DNA of 64,000 nt from Lederbergia wuyishanensis (GTDB lineage Bacteria; Bacillota; Bacilli; Bacillales; Bacillaceae_C): NCBI RefSeq assembly GCF_022900255.1, contig NZ_JALIRM010000003.1, positions 1 to 64,000 of the forward strand. Direction: 5' to 3'. Below the pieces are notes generated by a model that saw only the letters and a program-made list of their open reading frames with translations, ran no database searches and was not told where the DNA came from. This document shows positions 17,559 to 27,930 of this stretch, piece after piece. Both the position numbers and the translations under genes were made by a program. Numbering within the stretch: position 1 is the stretch's first letter; each line of letters begins with the position of its first letter.

Positions 17559-19241
17559 TTGAAATTAGACATTAGAGAAATTCCGTTTTCGCGATTTGGT
17601 TCTTATTTTTGTGTATCGCAGGAAAAGGATAATCAAGATATATATATTCGTGATGTGCATGGTGGAGATGAAGCTCCGTCTCGTTTGTTTAAACTTGGGC
17701 TTTTGAAAGATGGACAGCCTTGTGACGCAGAGGTTGAGGCATCTGAAATTGCAGTGAAGCTTTCTGTAAAGGGGGATTCTTCTCGCTTTGCAGAAATCAT
17801 TATTCCAGAAGAGGATGAACTTCATATTCAAGTTCAAGGTGTCACTCTTTCTCTTGAACCGGAAAACGGAAAATATGATTCATTCATGGAGCTATCTGAG
17901 AATCTGTACGAATATCATATATACTCAAAAGAGCTAAAACTAATGCTCGTAAAGCTTGCAGGTGTAATGGATATCGAGGCACCGTGGAACACGATTGGCA
18001 ACCATTTTATTCGCATTCATTTACAAGATGGTCATTTTGTTCTCCGCAATTATCGTACCGTGTATAAGGAAAAGCAATATGACGATTTCGCAACTGGCAA
18101 GGAAAAGTTGAGTGTGCAGTATGAAAAATGGTTTAGCCATATGAGTAAAGGCTATAATGATGCGGAATTTATGCCTTCACTTGAAAGGGCGTCATATATT
18201 ACTTGGGCAAATTTTGTTCGGCCAGAGGGAGTACTTCCAGGGTATGCTATGTACATGTCAAAGCTTTGGATGTACAATATTTGGTCGTGGGATAATTGTT
18301 TCGGAGCATTACTTTTAGCGGAAAAATATCCAGAGCTTGCCTATGATCAAATCAATATTTTTATCGAGCATCAAGATGAATCAGGTGCTTACCCTGACTT
18401 CGTAAATGATAAGTTTTCTTCCTATAACTGTATAAAACCACCAATTTTCCTATATACGTATGAAAAGCTAATGGCAATGAATGATTATTTTAAAGAAGAA
18501 ACACGTCTTCGAGCCATATATGAATCAAGCAAAAAAGTGATGAGCTATTTTGCTGAATACCGTACAAATACTGGATGTTTGCCTCATTATAAGCACGGAA
18601 ATGATTCGGGTTGGGATAATTCGTCTCTATTTCATGCAGGTATGGTCGTTGAGGCTCCCGATCTTGCAGCTTTTCTTATCCGCTCCTGCGATATTTTAGC
18701 ATCTTTTGCTATAATACTTGGAGAGGAAGAAGAGTCCGTACAATTTAAGCAGCAAGCTGATCAATTATTTTCATTATTAATGGAACGGCTATATGATGAG
18801 AACGGCTTTTTCGGGCGCTATGGAAAAAATGCCGACCCGATTCAAGCACGTTCAAGTTTGATTTTAAAATTGCCGATTATGATAGGTTATCGTTTAGAAG
18901 AAAAGGTGAAGCAGCAGCTAGTTCGTGAATTAGCGGAACATTTTGAAGCGAATTTTGGACTAGCAACGGAGCGGATTGATAGCCCGTACTATAAAGAAAA
19001 TGGCTATTGGCTCGGTCCGATTTGGGCACCTGTTACGTATTTATTTATCGATTCGTTGGCGTCCTTTGGATTTGAGGAAATGGCGAAACGTCTACGAGAT
19101 AAATTTTTGCAAGTGACATTAGTAGGCGGAATGGCTGAAAACTTCGATCCGATTACTGGGAAAGGCTTAGTTGATACATCATTTGCATGGACGTCGAGTG
19201 TGTTTTTACTATTTTTACATGAAAAAGTAACGGAGGCTTAA
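17559..19241 (+). CDS. (alpha/alpha)6-barrel glycoside hydrolase (GH63/GH37-like)
   Basis: The C-terminal two thirds (about 190-555) reads like the helical barrel of GH63/GH37-type and mannosylglycerate-hydrolase-like enzymes. Landmarks are IWSWDNCF, HQDESGAYPDFV, GNDSGWDNSS (probable catalytic acid region), RYGKNADPIQARSS and YWLGPIWAPVTYLF. The first 180 residues form a beta-rich domain. No signal peptide is seen, so it is cytosolic. The start is a TTG with GAGGG seven bases upstream. Its place between lacZ and a transporter suggests it removes a second sugar from the same oligosaccharide. Specificity is not evident; alpha-glucoside or alpha-mannoside linkages are typical of the relatives. 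Confidence 0.72.
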   Translation: MKLDIREIPFSRFGSYFCVSQEKDNQDIYIRDVHGGDEAPSRLFKLGLLKDGQPCDAEVEASEIAVKLSVKGDSSRFAEIIIPEEDELHIQVQGVTLSLEPENGKYDSFMELSENLYEYHIYSKELKLMLVKLAGVMDIEAPWNTIGNHFIRIHLQDGHFVLRNYRTVYKEKQYDDFATGKEKLSVQYEKWFSHMSKGYNDAEFMPSLERASYITWANFVRPEGVLPGYAMYMSKLWMYNIWSWDNCFGALLLAEKYPELAYDQINIFIEHQDESGAYPDFVNDKFSSYNCIKPPIFLYTYEKLMAMNDYFKEETRLRAIYESSKKVMSYFAEYRTNTGCLPHYKHGNDSGWDNSSLFHAGMVVEAPDLAAFLIRSCDILASFAIILGEEEESVQFKQQADQLFSLLMERLYDENGFFGRYGKNADPIQARSSLILKLPIMIGYRLEEKVKQQLVRELAEHFEANFGLATERIDSPYYKENGYWLGPIWAPVTYLFIDSLASFGFEEMAKRLRDKFLQVTLVGGMAENFDPITGKGLVDTSFAWTSSVFLLFLHEKVTEA

Positions 19242-20123
19242 ATGAAAAAATATCTTGGGGAGATCGCACTATTAATTACGGCGATTATTTGGGGAAGTGG
19301 ATTCGTTGCAAGTGCTGTTGCGCTAGATCATTATAGTCCCTATCAAATGATGGCCATTCGCTTTTTAGTGGGCGGTGTAATATTATTGGTTTTCTTTTTT
19401 AAGAAACTGAAACAGTTGAATCGTGTTATTTTATTAAAAGGCATTTTCTTGGGAACGATTCTTTATATCGCTTTTGCATTGCAAACGGTGGGACTACAAT
19501 TTACAACACCATCGAAAAATGCGTTTTTAACGGCGGTGAATGTTGTTATCGTTCCTTTTATCGGCTATTTGATATATAAAAAACGATTAGATCGCTTTGA
19601 GTTAGTTGGAGCATTTTTAGCAATGACAGGTGTAGGTTTGCTGTCACTGCAGGATTCCTTTAAACTTAATATAGGGGATTCATTATCCTTATTATGTGCG
19701 GTTGCTTTCGCTTTTCATATTTTTTACACTGCTAAATATGTAAATAATGAGGACCCTATTTTACTTACATTAGTGCAATTATTAACAGCAGCTGTGATTG
19801 GCATTGTTGTGATTATTTTCAAAGGTGAAGGTACAATGGCAATGGATAAGGAAGCTCTTTTACCTGTCTTATATCTTGGGATTTTCTCAACGACGATTGC
19901 TTTTATATTGCAAACCTCTGCACAGAAATACATTTCGGAAACAAAAGCAGCTATTTTTCTTTCGACAGAATCACTATTTGGGATGATTTTCTCAGTGATT
20001 ATCCTTAATGAAATCGTCACTACGAAAATGGTGCTTGGGGCCGTCATTATTCTATTTGCCATTATTTTATCAGAAACGAAGTTAGGCTTGGCGAAGCTGA
20101 AAGTTCCATTAAGTAATTCATGA
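19242..20123 (+). CDS. EamA/DMT-family membrane transporter
   Basis: This 293-aa protein contains ten predicted membrane helices arranged as two EamA repeats (first repeat up to about 140, second about 150-285), with the usual IIWGSGFVAS start and FTTPSKNAFL motif. DMT proteins mostly export metabolites or drugs. The ATG directly follows the previous stop and has GGAGG, so it belongs to the sugar operon. A role as overflow exporter of a sugar or related metabolite is possible but unproven. Confidence 0.82.
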   Translation: MKKYLGEIALLITAIIWGSGFVASAVALDHYSPYQMMAIRFLVGGVILLVFFFKKLKQLNRVILLKGIFLGTILYIAFALQTVGLQFTTPSKNAFLTAVNVVIVPFIGYLIYKKRLDRFELVGAFLAMTGVGLLSLQDSFKLNIGDSLSLLCAVAFAFHIFYTAKYVNNEDPILLTLVQLLTAAVIGIVVIIFKGEGTMAMDKEALLPVLYLGIFSTTIAFILQTSAQKYISETKAAIFLSTESLFGMIFSVIILNEIVTTKMVLGAVIILFAIILSETKLGLAKLKVPLSNS

Positions 20124-20137
20124 TTTAACTTTATTGA

Positions 20138-21151
<1,014 letters not shown>

Positions 21152-21156
21152 AAAAA

Positions 21157-21198
21157 GGGCTCCGAAAAGTTAGATATCCGACTTTTTGGAGTCCTTAT
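21157..21198 (+). terminator. Operon terminator, probably shared with the opposing gene
   Basis: GGGCTCCGAAAAGT (21157-21170) pairs with ACTTTTTGGAGTCC (21181-21194) with two wobble pairs, followed by TTATTT. A-rich DNA on the other side lets it serve the minus-strand gene too. Confidence 0.75.
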
Positions 21199-21220
21199 TT
21201 ATGATTGAAACATGATTAGA

Positions 21221-22054
21221 TTAGAGATTTTCGCTGGCACTTTTTATCATTTGCTCGATCATCTCGCTTGCATTTTTGGCAGCCGATTTTACAAAGTCCT
21301 CATACTTTACATCCGCCTCACCACTTGCGTCATCAGAGATAGCTCGAATAACGACAAAAGGTGTTTTATTCAAAGATGCTACATGAGCAATAGCTGCCCC
21401 TTCCATTTCTACAGCATATGGTGAAAAGTTTTTATTGATTTCTGCTTTCTTTTCATCACTTGCAATGAATTGATCTCCACTTGCAATTCTTCCTTGGAAA
21501 ACATGGATATCTTTTGATAATCGTTCTGCTGCTTTCTGTGCTAATTGAATTAACTTGTCATCTGCTTTAAAAACACTTGTATCCATTCTAGAAATCACGC
21601 CTGGTTCTTCTCCTAATGCAGTAATATCTACATCGTGTTGAACGGCATCTGTGGAAATGACGATATCTCCTATTTTTACATCAGGATTAAGACCACCGGC
21701 AACACCTGAGTTAATAAGATAGTTGACTCCGAAATGATCAACTAATATTTCAGCACACACTGCTGCATTGACTTTTCCGACACCGGATTGAACTAACACA
21801 ATCTTTTCACCATCTAGCGTTCCTTTATAAAAAACCATTCCTGCTACAGTTTCAGTTTTTTCAATGTTCATTTTGCCATGTAAAATTTCTACTTCTTCTT
21901 TCATTGCTCCTATAATACCAAAAGTCCTCGCTTCTGATTGTTCGGACTTGGCTGCTTTTTCTTTTGGTTTTGACAGTGGTGTTGAACATCCGACTAAAGC
22001 GATGGCAGCAATCATAACTACAATAAAAATTCTTATTATTCCTTTTATTTCCAT
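21221..22054 (-). CDS. Lipid-anchored 5'-methylthioadenosine/S-adenosylhomocysteine nucleosidase
   Basis: MTA/SAH nucleosidase cleaves the adenine from MTA, SAH or 5'-deoxyadenosine and is normally cytosolic. Here a lipoprotein signal peptide precedes the enzyme, with lipobox LVGC and cysteine 23. The catalytic domain (about 44-275) is complete: FGIIGAMKEEVE, SGVGKVNAA, NSGVAGGL, VEMEGAA and the catalytic aspartate in RAISDDASGE. So the enzyme should work on the outer membrane face, on nucleosides from the medium. AGGAGG lies about 11 bases before the ATG. It is a single gene facing the LacI gene. A second, cytosolic copy is expected elsewhere. Confidence 0.85.
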   Translation of the reverse strand: MEIKGIIRIFIVVMIAAIALVGCSTPLSKPKEKAAKSEQSEARTFGIIGAMKEEVEILHGKMNIEKTETVAGMVFYKGTLDGEKIVLVQSGVGKVNAAVCAEILVDHFGVNYLINSGVAGGLNPDVKIGDIVISTDAVQHDVDITALGEEPGVISRMDTSVFKADDKLIQLAQKAAERLSKDIHVFQGRIASGDQFIASDEKKAEINKNFSPYAVEMEGAAIAHVASLNKTPFVVIRAISDDASGEADVKYEDFVKSAAKNASEMIEQMIKSASENL

Positions 22055-22316
22055 AGTTGTCCAATCCTCCTAGTAGTTTAAAAAACGAACATTATAATAT
22101 CAAACAAGATTATTGTTCGTTTATTACGAAAAGTAGTATATAATAATGCGCAAAAAAAATCAAGACATCTACTAAAAGGTGGACGAACATGATGAGATGT
22201 CTTATTGTGGTTGGTGTGGTATCTATTGGCAAGTGAAAAACATTCGTTTATCTTTACGGTTCTTTGTAACTAACTTGTTTCTTAAACGTCTAAAAAGAAA
22301 AAGGAGAGTGATCAGG

Positions 22317-22943
22317 ATGAAAGTTCTTCATTGGTTAATAAGCATAGTGACAATCACTTTTATATTTTTTGCCTTTTCACCAACTAAAGGTTTTGCTTGT
22401 TCGTGTGTCCCATTGGGCACTGTTCAGGAGGGGGTAGAGGGTAGTAGTGCTGTTTTTTCAGGTAAAGTGGTTGAAATAGTAGATCCAAATCAAAATAAAA
22501 AAATCCAGTCTTCCGCAGATTTAGTTGAGGTAAAAATTGCAGTCGATCAATCTTGGAAAGGAAGTAATCAGTCAGAATTGATTGTGTACACGGAAAGAGA
22601 TTCAGCTAGTTGTGGCTTTAATTTTTCCTTAAATGAAGAGTATATTGTGTATGCGAATGAAGTGGATGGACAGTTAAGAGTGAATCTTTGCTCAAGAACA
22701 GCTGAATTGGCTGCAGCTACCGAAGATTTAAAAGAATTGGGAGAAGGAGAAAAGCCTGCAAAAGAATCATCTCCAGATGGGAAAGAAGTAAAAAAATCGG
22801 AGACCGTTGAAAAACTGGGAAACCAGGTTAATCCCGATAAACAAGACAACGTAAATCAGCGTTATATTATATTTACATCATTAGGGATTGGATTGGCAGT
22901 TGGGATGGTTGTGGCATTTATTATGCGAAATAAGAAGAGATAG
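22317..22943 (+). CDS. Secreted/membrane-anchored TIMP-like protein
   Basis: The signal peptide ends in GFA, and the mature protein starts C28-S-C30, followed by VFSGKVVEIV and a small beta-barrel up to about residue 135 (SCGFNFSLNEEYIVYA). This is the layout of bacterial TIMP/NTR-like domains, where the N-terminal Cys-x-Cys is typical. A charged linker follows, and a C-terminal membrane helix (YIIFTSLGIGLAVGMVVAF) with a basic tail anchors it to the membrane. GGAGAG precedes the ATG at 22317; longer in-frame extensions lack a binding site. The function in bacteria is unknown. Confidence 0.7.
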   Translation: MKVLHWLISIVTITFIFFAFSPTKGFACSCVPLGTVQEGVEGSSAVFSGKVVEIVDPNQNKKIQSSADLVEVKIAVDQSWKGSNQSELIVYTERDSASCGFNFSLNEEYIVYANEVDGQLRVNLCSRTAELAAATEDLKELGEGEKPAKESSPDGKEVKKSETVEKLGNQVNPDKQDNVNQRYIIFTSLGIGLAVGMVVAFIMRNKKR

Positions 22944-23053
22944 TTTTTTGAGAGTGAAGATTGGTTTGATTTATCTATTCACTCCTACATGACGAAACTG
23001 TGCAAAATTTGGATTTATTCGTAATCGTAAAAATTCGTGATGAAGTAAGGGTC

Positions 23054-23078
23054 AATGGAATCACTGTGTGATTCCATT
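23054..23078 (+). terminator. Terminator hairpin after the TIMP-like gene
   Basis: AATGGAATCAC (23054-23064) and GTGATTCCATT (23068-23078) pair perfectly with a 3-nt loop. TCTATTTT follows. Confidence 0.6.
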
Positions 23079-23128
23079 TCTATTTTGATGATCAAAACAA
23101 TAGATTTTATATAATTTAATCCAAACGC

Positions 23129-23183
23129 TAAAGTGCAGAGTTAATGAACATTAATAGTTCATAACTCTGCACTTTATTTTTTT
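23129..23183 (+). terminator. Long strong terminator
   Basis: The arms 23129-23149 and 23157-23176 pair over about 20 bp with a single bulged A, and seven T follow. It insulates the ugp operon from upstream transcription. Confidence 0.85.
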
Positions 23184-23283
23184 ACATTTATTCCAATGAA
23201 GTTTTTGCTAAGGCAATAAAAGTGAATCGGATGAGATTGTAGGCAAATGTTTAATGGAAGTTAATGTGTTTCCTCGCCATTTA

Positions 23284-23331
23284 TTGACAATCGGTTAATG
23301 AATAGTAAAAGTTGTTAATTTGCATTTAATA
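23284..23331 (+). promoter_or_regulatory. Possible Pho-box repeat before the ugp operon
   Basis: TTGACA (23284), TTAATG (23295) and TAAAAG (23306) follow each other with an 11-bp period, and TTAATT (23315) and TTAATA (23326) continue it loosely. Bacillus PhoP sites are 11-bp direct repeats of TT(A/C/T)A(C/T)A. The match is imperfect. Confidence 0.35.
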
Positions 23332-23413
23332 GAGTGTAAAAATTCAGTTAATTACAATTTCGTTGTGAAAAAATGTGGTTCAATATGGTTAGCACATCAA
23401 AAGGAGGCTAAGC

Positions 23414-24526
23414 ATGGGGCAAATTGAGTTGGTTAATATTTCAAAAACATACGATAAGCAAAGACACGTATTAAATGGAATTAATCTATCAATTGAACAA
23501 GGGGAATTTTTCGTACTAGTTGGTCCTTCTGGTTCAGGTAAGAGTACATTGCTAAGAATGATTGCAGGTCTCGAGGAAATTAATGGTGGAACATTAAAAA
23601 TCAATAATCGAGCCGTAAATCACCTTCCACCGAAAGATCGGAATTTATCGATGGTATTCCAAAACTATGCATTATATCCGCATTTAACTGTGGAACAAAA
23701 TATATTATTCGGTTTGAGTGCAAAGAAAGTTGATAAAAAGGAACAGAAAAAACGCTTGATTGAGGCAGCAGATATGATGGGCTTAAGTGAATTATTAAAG
23801 CGCAAACCGAAAGAACTTTCTGGAGGTCAAAGGCAGCGAGTAGCATTGGCAAGAGCAGTCGTAAGTCAAGCTCCTCTTTGTCTGATGGATGAACCACTTT
23901 CTAATCTAGATGCAAAACTTCGTGCAAATATGAGAATTGAAATTCGACGTTTGCAAAAAAGACTAGGGCTAACTATGGTGTATGTAACACATGATCAAGT
24001 TGAAGCTATGACGATGGGAGATCGAATTATGGTATTGAATGACGGAGTAATCCAGCAAGTTGGTCCACCCATCACTTTGTACAATGAACCTGCCAATCTC
24101 TTTGTTGCGTCTTTTATTGGATCGCCAAAAATGAATAAGGGTAGAGCAGTCATCACGAATCAGAAAATTGTCATTGAAAATACTCTCCATATCCCTTTAG
24201 ATTCTTCTATTGTACTGCAGATACCGAATGGCAGACATTTTACCGTAGGAATAAGAGCGGAGCATATTCCTTTTGGTACTAGTGATAACAAAACACATGA
24301 GGTAGAGGTCATAAATGTGGAGCAGCTGGGCAATGAAACATTAGTCACATTTGAAGTTGGCAAAGAACTTTGGTCAGCTAAATGGCTTGGTCAATGGATG
24401 GTTAATGTTGGAGATCGGGTTCCTGTCCAAATATCTGTTGATTATTTTAATTTCTTTGATTCAGAATCAGGTTTATTAATGAAAGCAGCCTCAATAGCTA
24501 ATCAACAAGAGGTAGTAGCAATATGA
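23414..24526 (+). CDS. ugpC: ABC importer ATPase UgpC/MsmX type
   Basis: The ATP-hydrolysing subunit of the importer, 370 aa. Walker A GPSGSGKST lies near residue 37, then Q-loop VFQNYALYP, signature LSGGQRQRVALARA, Walker B LCLMDEPLSNLDAKLR and the switch histidine in VTHDQ. The C-terminal third is the MalK-type regulatory TOBE domain. A strong AAGGAGG precedes the ATG. It leads the operon and overlaps the permease gene by 4 bases. Because the galactoside (11058) and arabinoside (37068) importers lack an ATPase, this protein might also serve them, as MsmX does in B. subtilis. Confidence 0.9.
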   Translation: MGQIELVNISKTYDKQRHVLNGINLSIEQGEFFVLVGPSGSGKSTLLRMIAGLEEINGGTLKINNRAVNHLPPKDRNLSMVFQNYALYPHLTVEQNILFGLSAKKVDKKEQKKRLIEAADMMGLSELLKRKPKELSGGQRQRVALARAVVSQAPLCLMDEPLSNLDAKLRANMRIEIRRLQKRLGLTMVYVTHDQVEAMTMGDRIMVLNDGVIQQVGPPITLYNEPANLFVASFIGSPKMNKGRAVITNQKIVIENTLHIPLDSSIVLQIPNGRHFTVGIRAEHIPFGTSDNKTHEVEVINVEQLGNETLVTFEVGKELWSAKWLGQWMVNVGDRVPVQISVDYFNFFDSESGLLMKAASIANQQEVVAI

Positions 24527-25467
24527 GCATGGATCAAGTAGCTGTTCAAACAAGTGATTTTAGTTCGATTGATTTTCATCAAGTGAGAAAGTACCAAAGG
24601 CTTAAAAGTTTTATTAAAGGAATGTTATTTCTACTGCCTTCTATTGTTTTATTTAGTGTTTTTTTATTCTATCCAATGATCCGAACTATTTATTTAAGCT
24701 TTTTCTTAACGAAAGCAAATGGGGAAACTACTGTGTTTGTTGGATTGGATAATTACGTCAATATATTTACGTCACCAATATTTTTGCAAAGTATTAAATC
24801 AACTTTTTTATTTGTCCTTTATACCGTTCCAATCACGATTATTATTAGTCTATTTTTAGCCATTATTGCAAATGAAAAGGTAAAGGGTGTCGGTTTTTTT
24901 CGCACCATATACGCTTCAACTATGGGGATATCTGTCGCAGCTGCATCTGTATTCTGGTTATATTTATTTCATCCAACCATTGGGTTACTAAATCAAATTC
25001 GAAATGCGTTTGGCTTAGAAAATATCGGTTGGTTAACGGATCCTCACTGGGCATTATTTGCTATAGCTGTTACAACAATCTGGATGAATCTCGGGTTTAC
25101 ATTTTTGATCTTATTAGGTGGATTACAATCGATTGATGCTTATCTTTATGAGAGTGCAGATATTGATGGAGTTGGTTATTTTTATAAACTAAGACGCATC
25201 ACGATTCCCATGTTGTCACCAACTTTATTTTTTGTAATAACCGTCACGATCATTAACGCCTTCCAAACGTTTGGGCAAATTGATATTTTAACGCAAGGCG
25301 GGCCACAAAATACTACCAATTTAATCGTTTATTCGATTTATCGGGAAGCTTTTACTAATTATAAATTTGGTTCAGCAAGTGCCCAAGCCATTGTGTTATT
25401 TATCATCATTCTATTGATGACAATCTTGCAATTTAAGCTAGGTGAAAGGAAGGTTCATTACCAATGA
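24523..25467 (+). CDS. ugpA: Glycerol-3-phosphate ABC importer permease UgpA
   Basis: This 314-aa permease has six membrane helices and the EAA loop (YESADIDGVGYFYKLRRITI, near residues 206-225). It pairs with UgpE to form the translocation pore. The ATGA overlaps with the genes before and after show tight coupling. It is assigned to the Ugp system because the binding protein of the operon strongly resembles UgpB and glycerophosphodiesterase genes follow. Confidence 0.85.
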   Translation: MSMDQVAVQTSDFSSIDFHQVRKYQRLKSFIKGMLFLLPSIVLFSVFLFYPMIRTIYLSFFLTKANGETTVFVGLDNYVNIFTSPIFLQSIKSTFLFVLYTVPITIIISLFLAIIANEKVKGVGFFRTIYASTMGISVAAASVFWLYLFHPTIGLLNQIRNAFGLENIGWLTDPHWALFAIAVTTIWMNLGFTFLILLGGLQSIDAYLYESADIDGVGYFYKLRRITIPMLSPTLFFVITVTIINAFQTFGQIDILTQGGPQNTTNLIVYSIYREAFTNYKFGSASAQAIVLFIIILLMTILQFKLGERKVHYQ

Positions 25468-26279
25468 CTGTGCCTATCAGTAAAATAATCACTTTATATA
25501 CCTTGCTTATACTGACAAGTATCATCGTCTTTGCACCAACGATTATGGCGTTTATTATGAGCTTTATGACGAATCAAGATATTATGACAGGGAGTTTACC
25601 AAAGGAATTGTCATTTGATAATTATATAAAAGCCTTTAACCAATTCCCTTTATTTAAATATTTATTTAATAGTTTTGTAGTTGCCATTGTCATCATGCTA
25701 GGTCAATTATTACTTTCTAGTTTAGCTGCTTATGCTTTTGTGTTTTTAGAGTTTAAGGGTAGAGATTTTCTATTTTACATTTTTATCGCTACCATGATGG
25801 TTCCTTTTGAAGCATCAGTGATTCCAAACTTTCATACTATTCGTGACCTAGGATGGATTGATACATACCAAGGCTTATCTGTGCCTTTCTTTGCGATAGC
25901 ATTTGGAACATTTTTATTAAGGCAGACCTTTAAGCAAATACCAAAAGAATTGAAGGAAGCAAGCGAAGTCGCAGGAATTGGCGATTTTAAGTTCTATTTT
26001 ACAATTGTATTGCCAGTAGCGAAGACGAGTTTAGTTACCTTAGGAGTATATGGATTTTTAACATCCTGGAATATGTATTTATGGCCGCTGCTTTCAACGA
26101 CAAACGATAAAGTACGTACTGTACAAATTGGTTTAAAACAATTACAGACACAAGAGCAATTAAACGACTGGGGTGTCATCATGGCTGGTGCTATTATCGT
26201 CGTAATCCCAACGTTAATTATATTGTTTTTTGGACAAAACAAATTACAAAGAGGCTTAGCTGAAAGTGCATTGAAATAA
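25464..26279 (+). CDS. ugpE: Glycerol-3-phosphate ABC importer permease UgpE
   Basis: The second permease of the Ugp importer, 271 aa, with six membrane helices and an EAA loop (LKEASEVAGIGDFKFYFTIV). The loop carries VAGIGD where most relatives have IDGA. It overlaps ugpA by 4 bases. A short inverted repeat TCCGC-AATAT-GCGGA (26313-26327) separates it from the binding-protein gene and may tune expression. Confidence 0.85.
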   Translation: MTVPISKIITLYTLLILTSIIVFAPTIMAFIMSFMTNQDIMTGSLPKELSFDNYIKAFNQFPLFKYLFNSFVVAIVIMLGQLLLSSLAAYAFVFLEFKGRDFLFYIFIATMMVPFEASVIPNFHTIRDLGWIDTYQGLSVPFFAIAFGTFLLRQTFKQIPKELKEASEVAGIGDFKFYFTIVLPVAKTSLVTLGVYGFLTSWNMYLWPLLSTTNDKVRTVQIGLKQLQTQEQLNDWGVIMAGAIIVVIPTLIILFFGQNKLQRGLAESALK

Positions 26280-26361
26280 TTTAGAGCAGTCTTCAAGACT
26301 ATTGGTTTTCTATCCGCAATATGCGGAAATCATTTTTCATATAAAAGGAGAGTATGTGGAC

Positions 26362-27741
26362 ATGAAAAAGATATTGGGCTTACCGTTATTAATGCTAATG
26401 GTAGTATTTTTTATGGCGGCATGCAGTTCGGGAGAAGCTTCTCCTCAAGCTGCAACGGGTCAAAAAACTTCATCAAATGATGATCTAAAGAAAAAAGACG
26501 AAAGCCCAAAAAAGCAAATTGTAACATTTTGGCATTCGATGAGTGGAAAAGGACAGGAAGCACTGAATGCTGTAGTAGAAAGCTATAATAATTCTCAAGA
26601 TTCCGTACAAGTAAATGCTGAGTATCAAGGAAAATATGATGAATCATTAGCGAAGTTTCATAGTGTTGCTGGTACTGATAATGCGCCAACGATGATTCAG
26701 GTATTTGAAATTGGAACGATGTCGATGATTAACAGTGGTTTTATTAAACCAATCCAAGAATTTATTGATGCAGAAGGATATGACATGGATCACTTAGAAG
26801 AAAATATTGTAAACTACTATAAAATTGATGATCAGTTTTATTCAATGCCATTTAACTCATCTACACCTGTCATGTATTATAATAAAGATGCATTTAAAGC
26901 TGCTGGTTTGGATCCTGAATCCCCACCACAAACATTTGAAGAAGTAGAGGAAGCCAGTAAAGTTATCCTAAAATCCGACCAGAAAATGAAAGGTTTTGCC
27001 TTACAAGCTTATGGATGGTTATTCGAACAATTATTAGCAAACCAAGGCGCTTTATTAATGAACAATGATAATGGTCGTACTGATTCGCCTACAGAAATCG
27101 GGTTCACTGATGAACAAGGTAAATCAATCTTTAATTGGGTGAAACGTATGGTTGATGATGGAACATTTGCAAATTATGGTACAAATGAAGATAACATGGT
27201 TGCCGGTTTTTTAGCTGGAGACGTATCGATGTTCATACAATCATCTGCAAGTTCAAGAGATGTTATTGATAATGCTCCATTTGAAGTGGGAATAGCTTAC
27301 TTGCCTCATCCAGGAAGTGTAGAACGCCAAGGTGTTGTCATTGGTGGTGCTAGTCTATGGATGGTGGACGGCAAATCGGATGAAGAACAAAAAGCAGCAT
27401 GGGATTTCATGAAGTATGTACAATCTCCTGAAATACAAGCTCAGTGGCATGTAGGCACTGGTTATTTTGCAATCAACCCTGCTGCCTATGACGAACCAAT
27501 CGTTAAAGACGCTCATGACAAAATGCCGCAATTAAAAATAACGATTAATCAGCTTCAAGATACGAAATCATCTTTTGCCACACAAGGTGCTGTTATGGAT
27601 ATGATTCCTGAAGAAAGAAAAATTATTGAAACAGCACTTGAAACAGTTTATAACGGTGGAGATGTAGATGAAGCGTATAAAACGGCAGTGAACCAACTCA
27701 ATAGTGCAATAGAACAAGCAAATGCAGCTAGAGGTAAATAA
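26362..27741 (+). CDS. ugpB: Glycerol-3-phosphate/glycerophosphodiester-binding lipoprotein UgpB
   Basis: The receptor of the Ugp importer. It has a lipobox MAAC with cysteine 21 and a family-1 binding-protein fold. It matches E. coli UgpB closely in key places: FWHSMSGKG, YQGKYDESL, PFNSSTPVMYYNKDAFKAAG with LDPESPP, IGGASLWM and WHVGTGYF. E. coli UgpB takes up glycerol-3-phosphate and glycerophosphodiesters such as glycerophosphocholine. The frame is open upstream, but AAAGGAG precedes the ATG at 26362, giving 459 aa. Gene order C-A-E-B is unlike E. coli (B-A-E-C-Q), but the downstream phosphodiesterase genes fill the UgpQ role. Confidence 0.9.
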   Translation: MKKILGLPLLMLMVVFFMAACSSGEASPQAATGQKTSSNDDLKKKDESPKKQIVTFWHSMSGKGQEALNAVVESYNNSQDSVQVNAEYQGKYDESLAKFHSVAGTDNAPTMIQVFEIGTMSMINSGFIKPIQEFIDAEGYDMDHLEENIVNYYKIDDQFYSMPFNSSTPVMYYNKDAFKAAGLDPESPPQTFEEVEEASKVILKSDQKMKGFALQAYGWLFEQLLANQGALLMNNDNGRTDSPTEIGFTDEQGKSIFNWVKRMVDDGTFANYGTNEDNMVAGFLAGDVSMFIQSSASSRDVIDNAPFEVGIAYLPHPGSVERQGVVIGGASLWMVDGKSDEEQKAAWDFMKYVQSPEIQAQWHVGTGYFAINPAAYDEPIVKDAHDKMPQLKITINQLQDTKSSFATQGAVMDMIPEERKIIETALETVYNGGDVDEAYKTAVNQLNSAIEQANAARGK

Positions 27742-27796
27742 TATTTTGTGAGTAAAATATTTTTATTGCTAGTCAAGTGATACTAATCATCGTAGT

Positions 27797-27847
27797 AGGC
27801 AAGATCACCTAAAGACTCTCCCCCCGTACTTTAGGCTCTTGCCTTTT
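27797..27847 (+). terminator. Terminator after ugpB
   Basis: The arms 27797-27814 (AGGCAAGA, then CCTAAAG) and 27829-27844 (CTTTAGG, then TCTTGCCT) pair with a small internal loop, followed by TTTTC. The phosphodiesterase genes beyond it may be reached by readthrough or have their own promoter. Confidence 0.75.
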
Positions 27848-27930
27848 CTGTCCGTTGAATGGATTATTTCTAATATAATAGAGTAAATGATTTTCTTTTA
27901 ACTATATAAAATAAAGGACGTGTTAAAATA

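Noticed and set aside
22179-22316. 46-residue N-terminal extension of the TIMP-like protein
   Set aside because: It would bury the signal peptide, and GGAGAG precedes the ATG at 22317.
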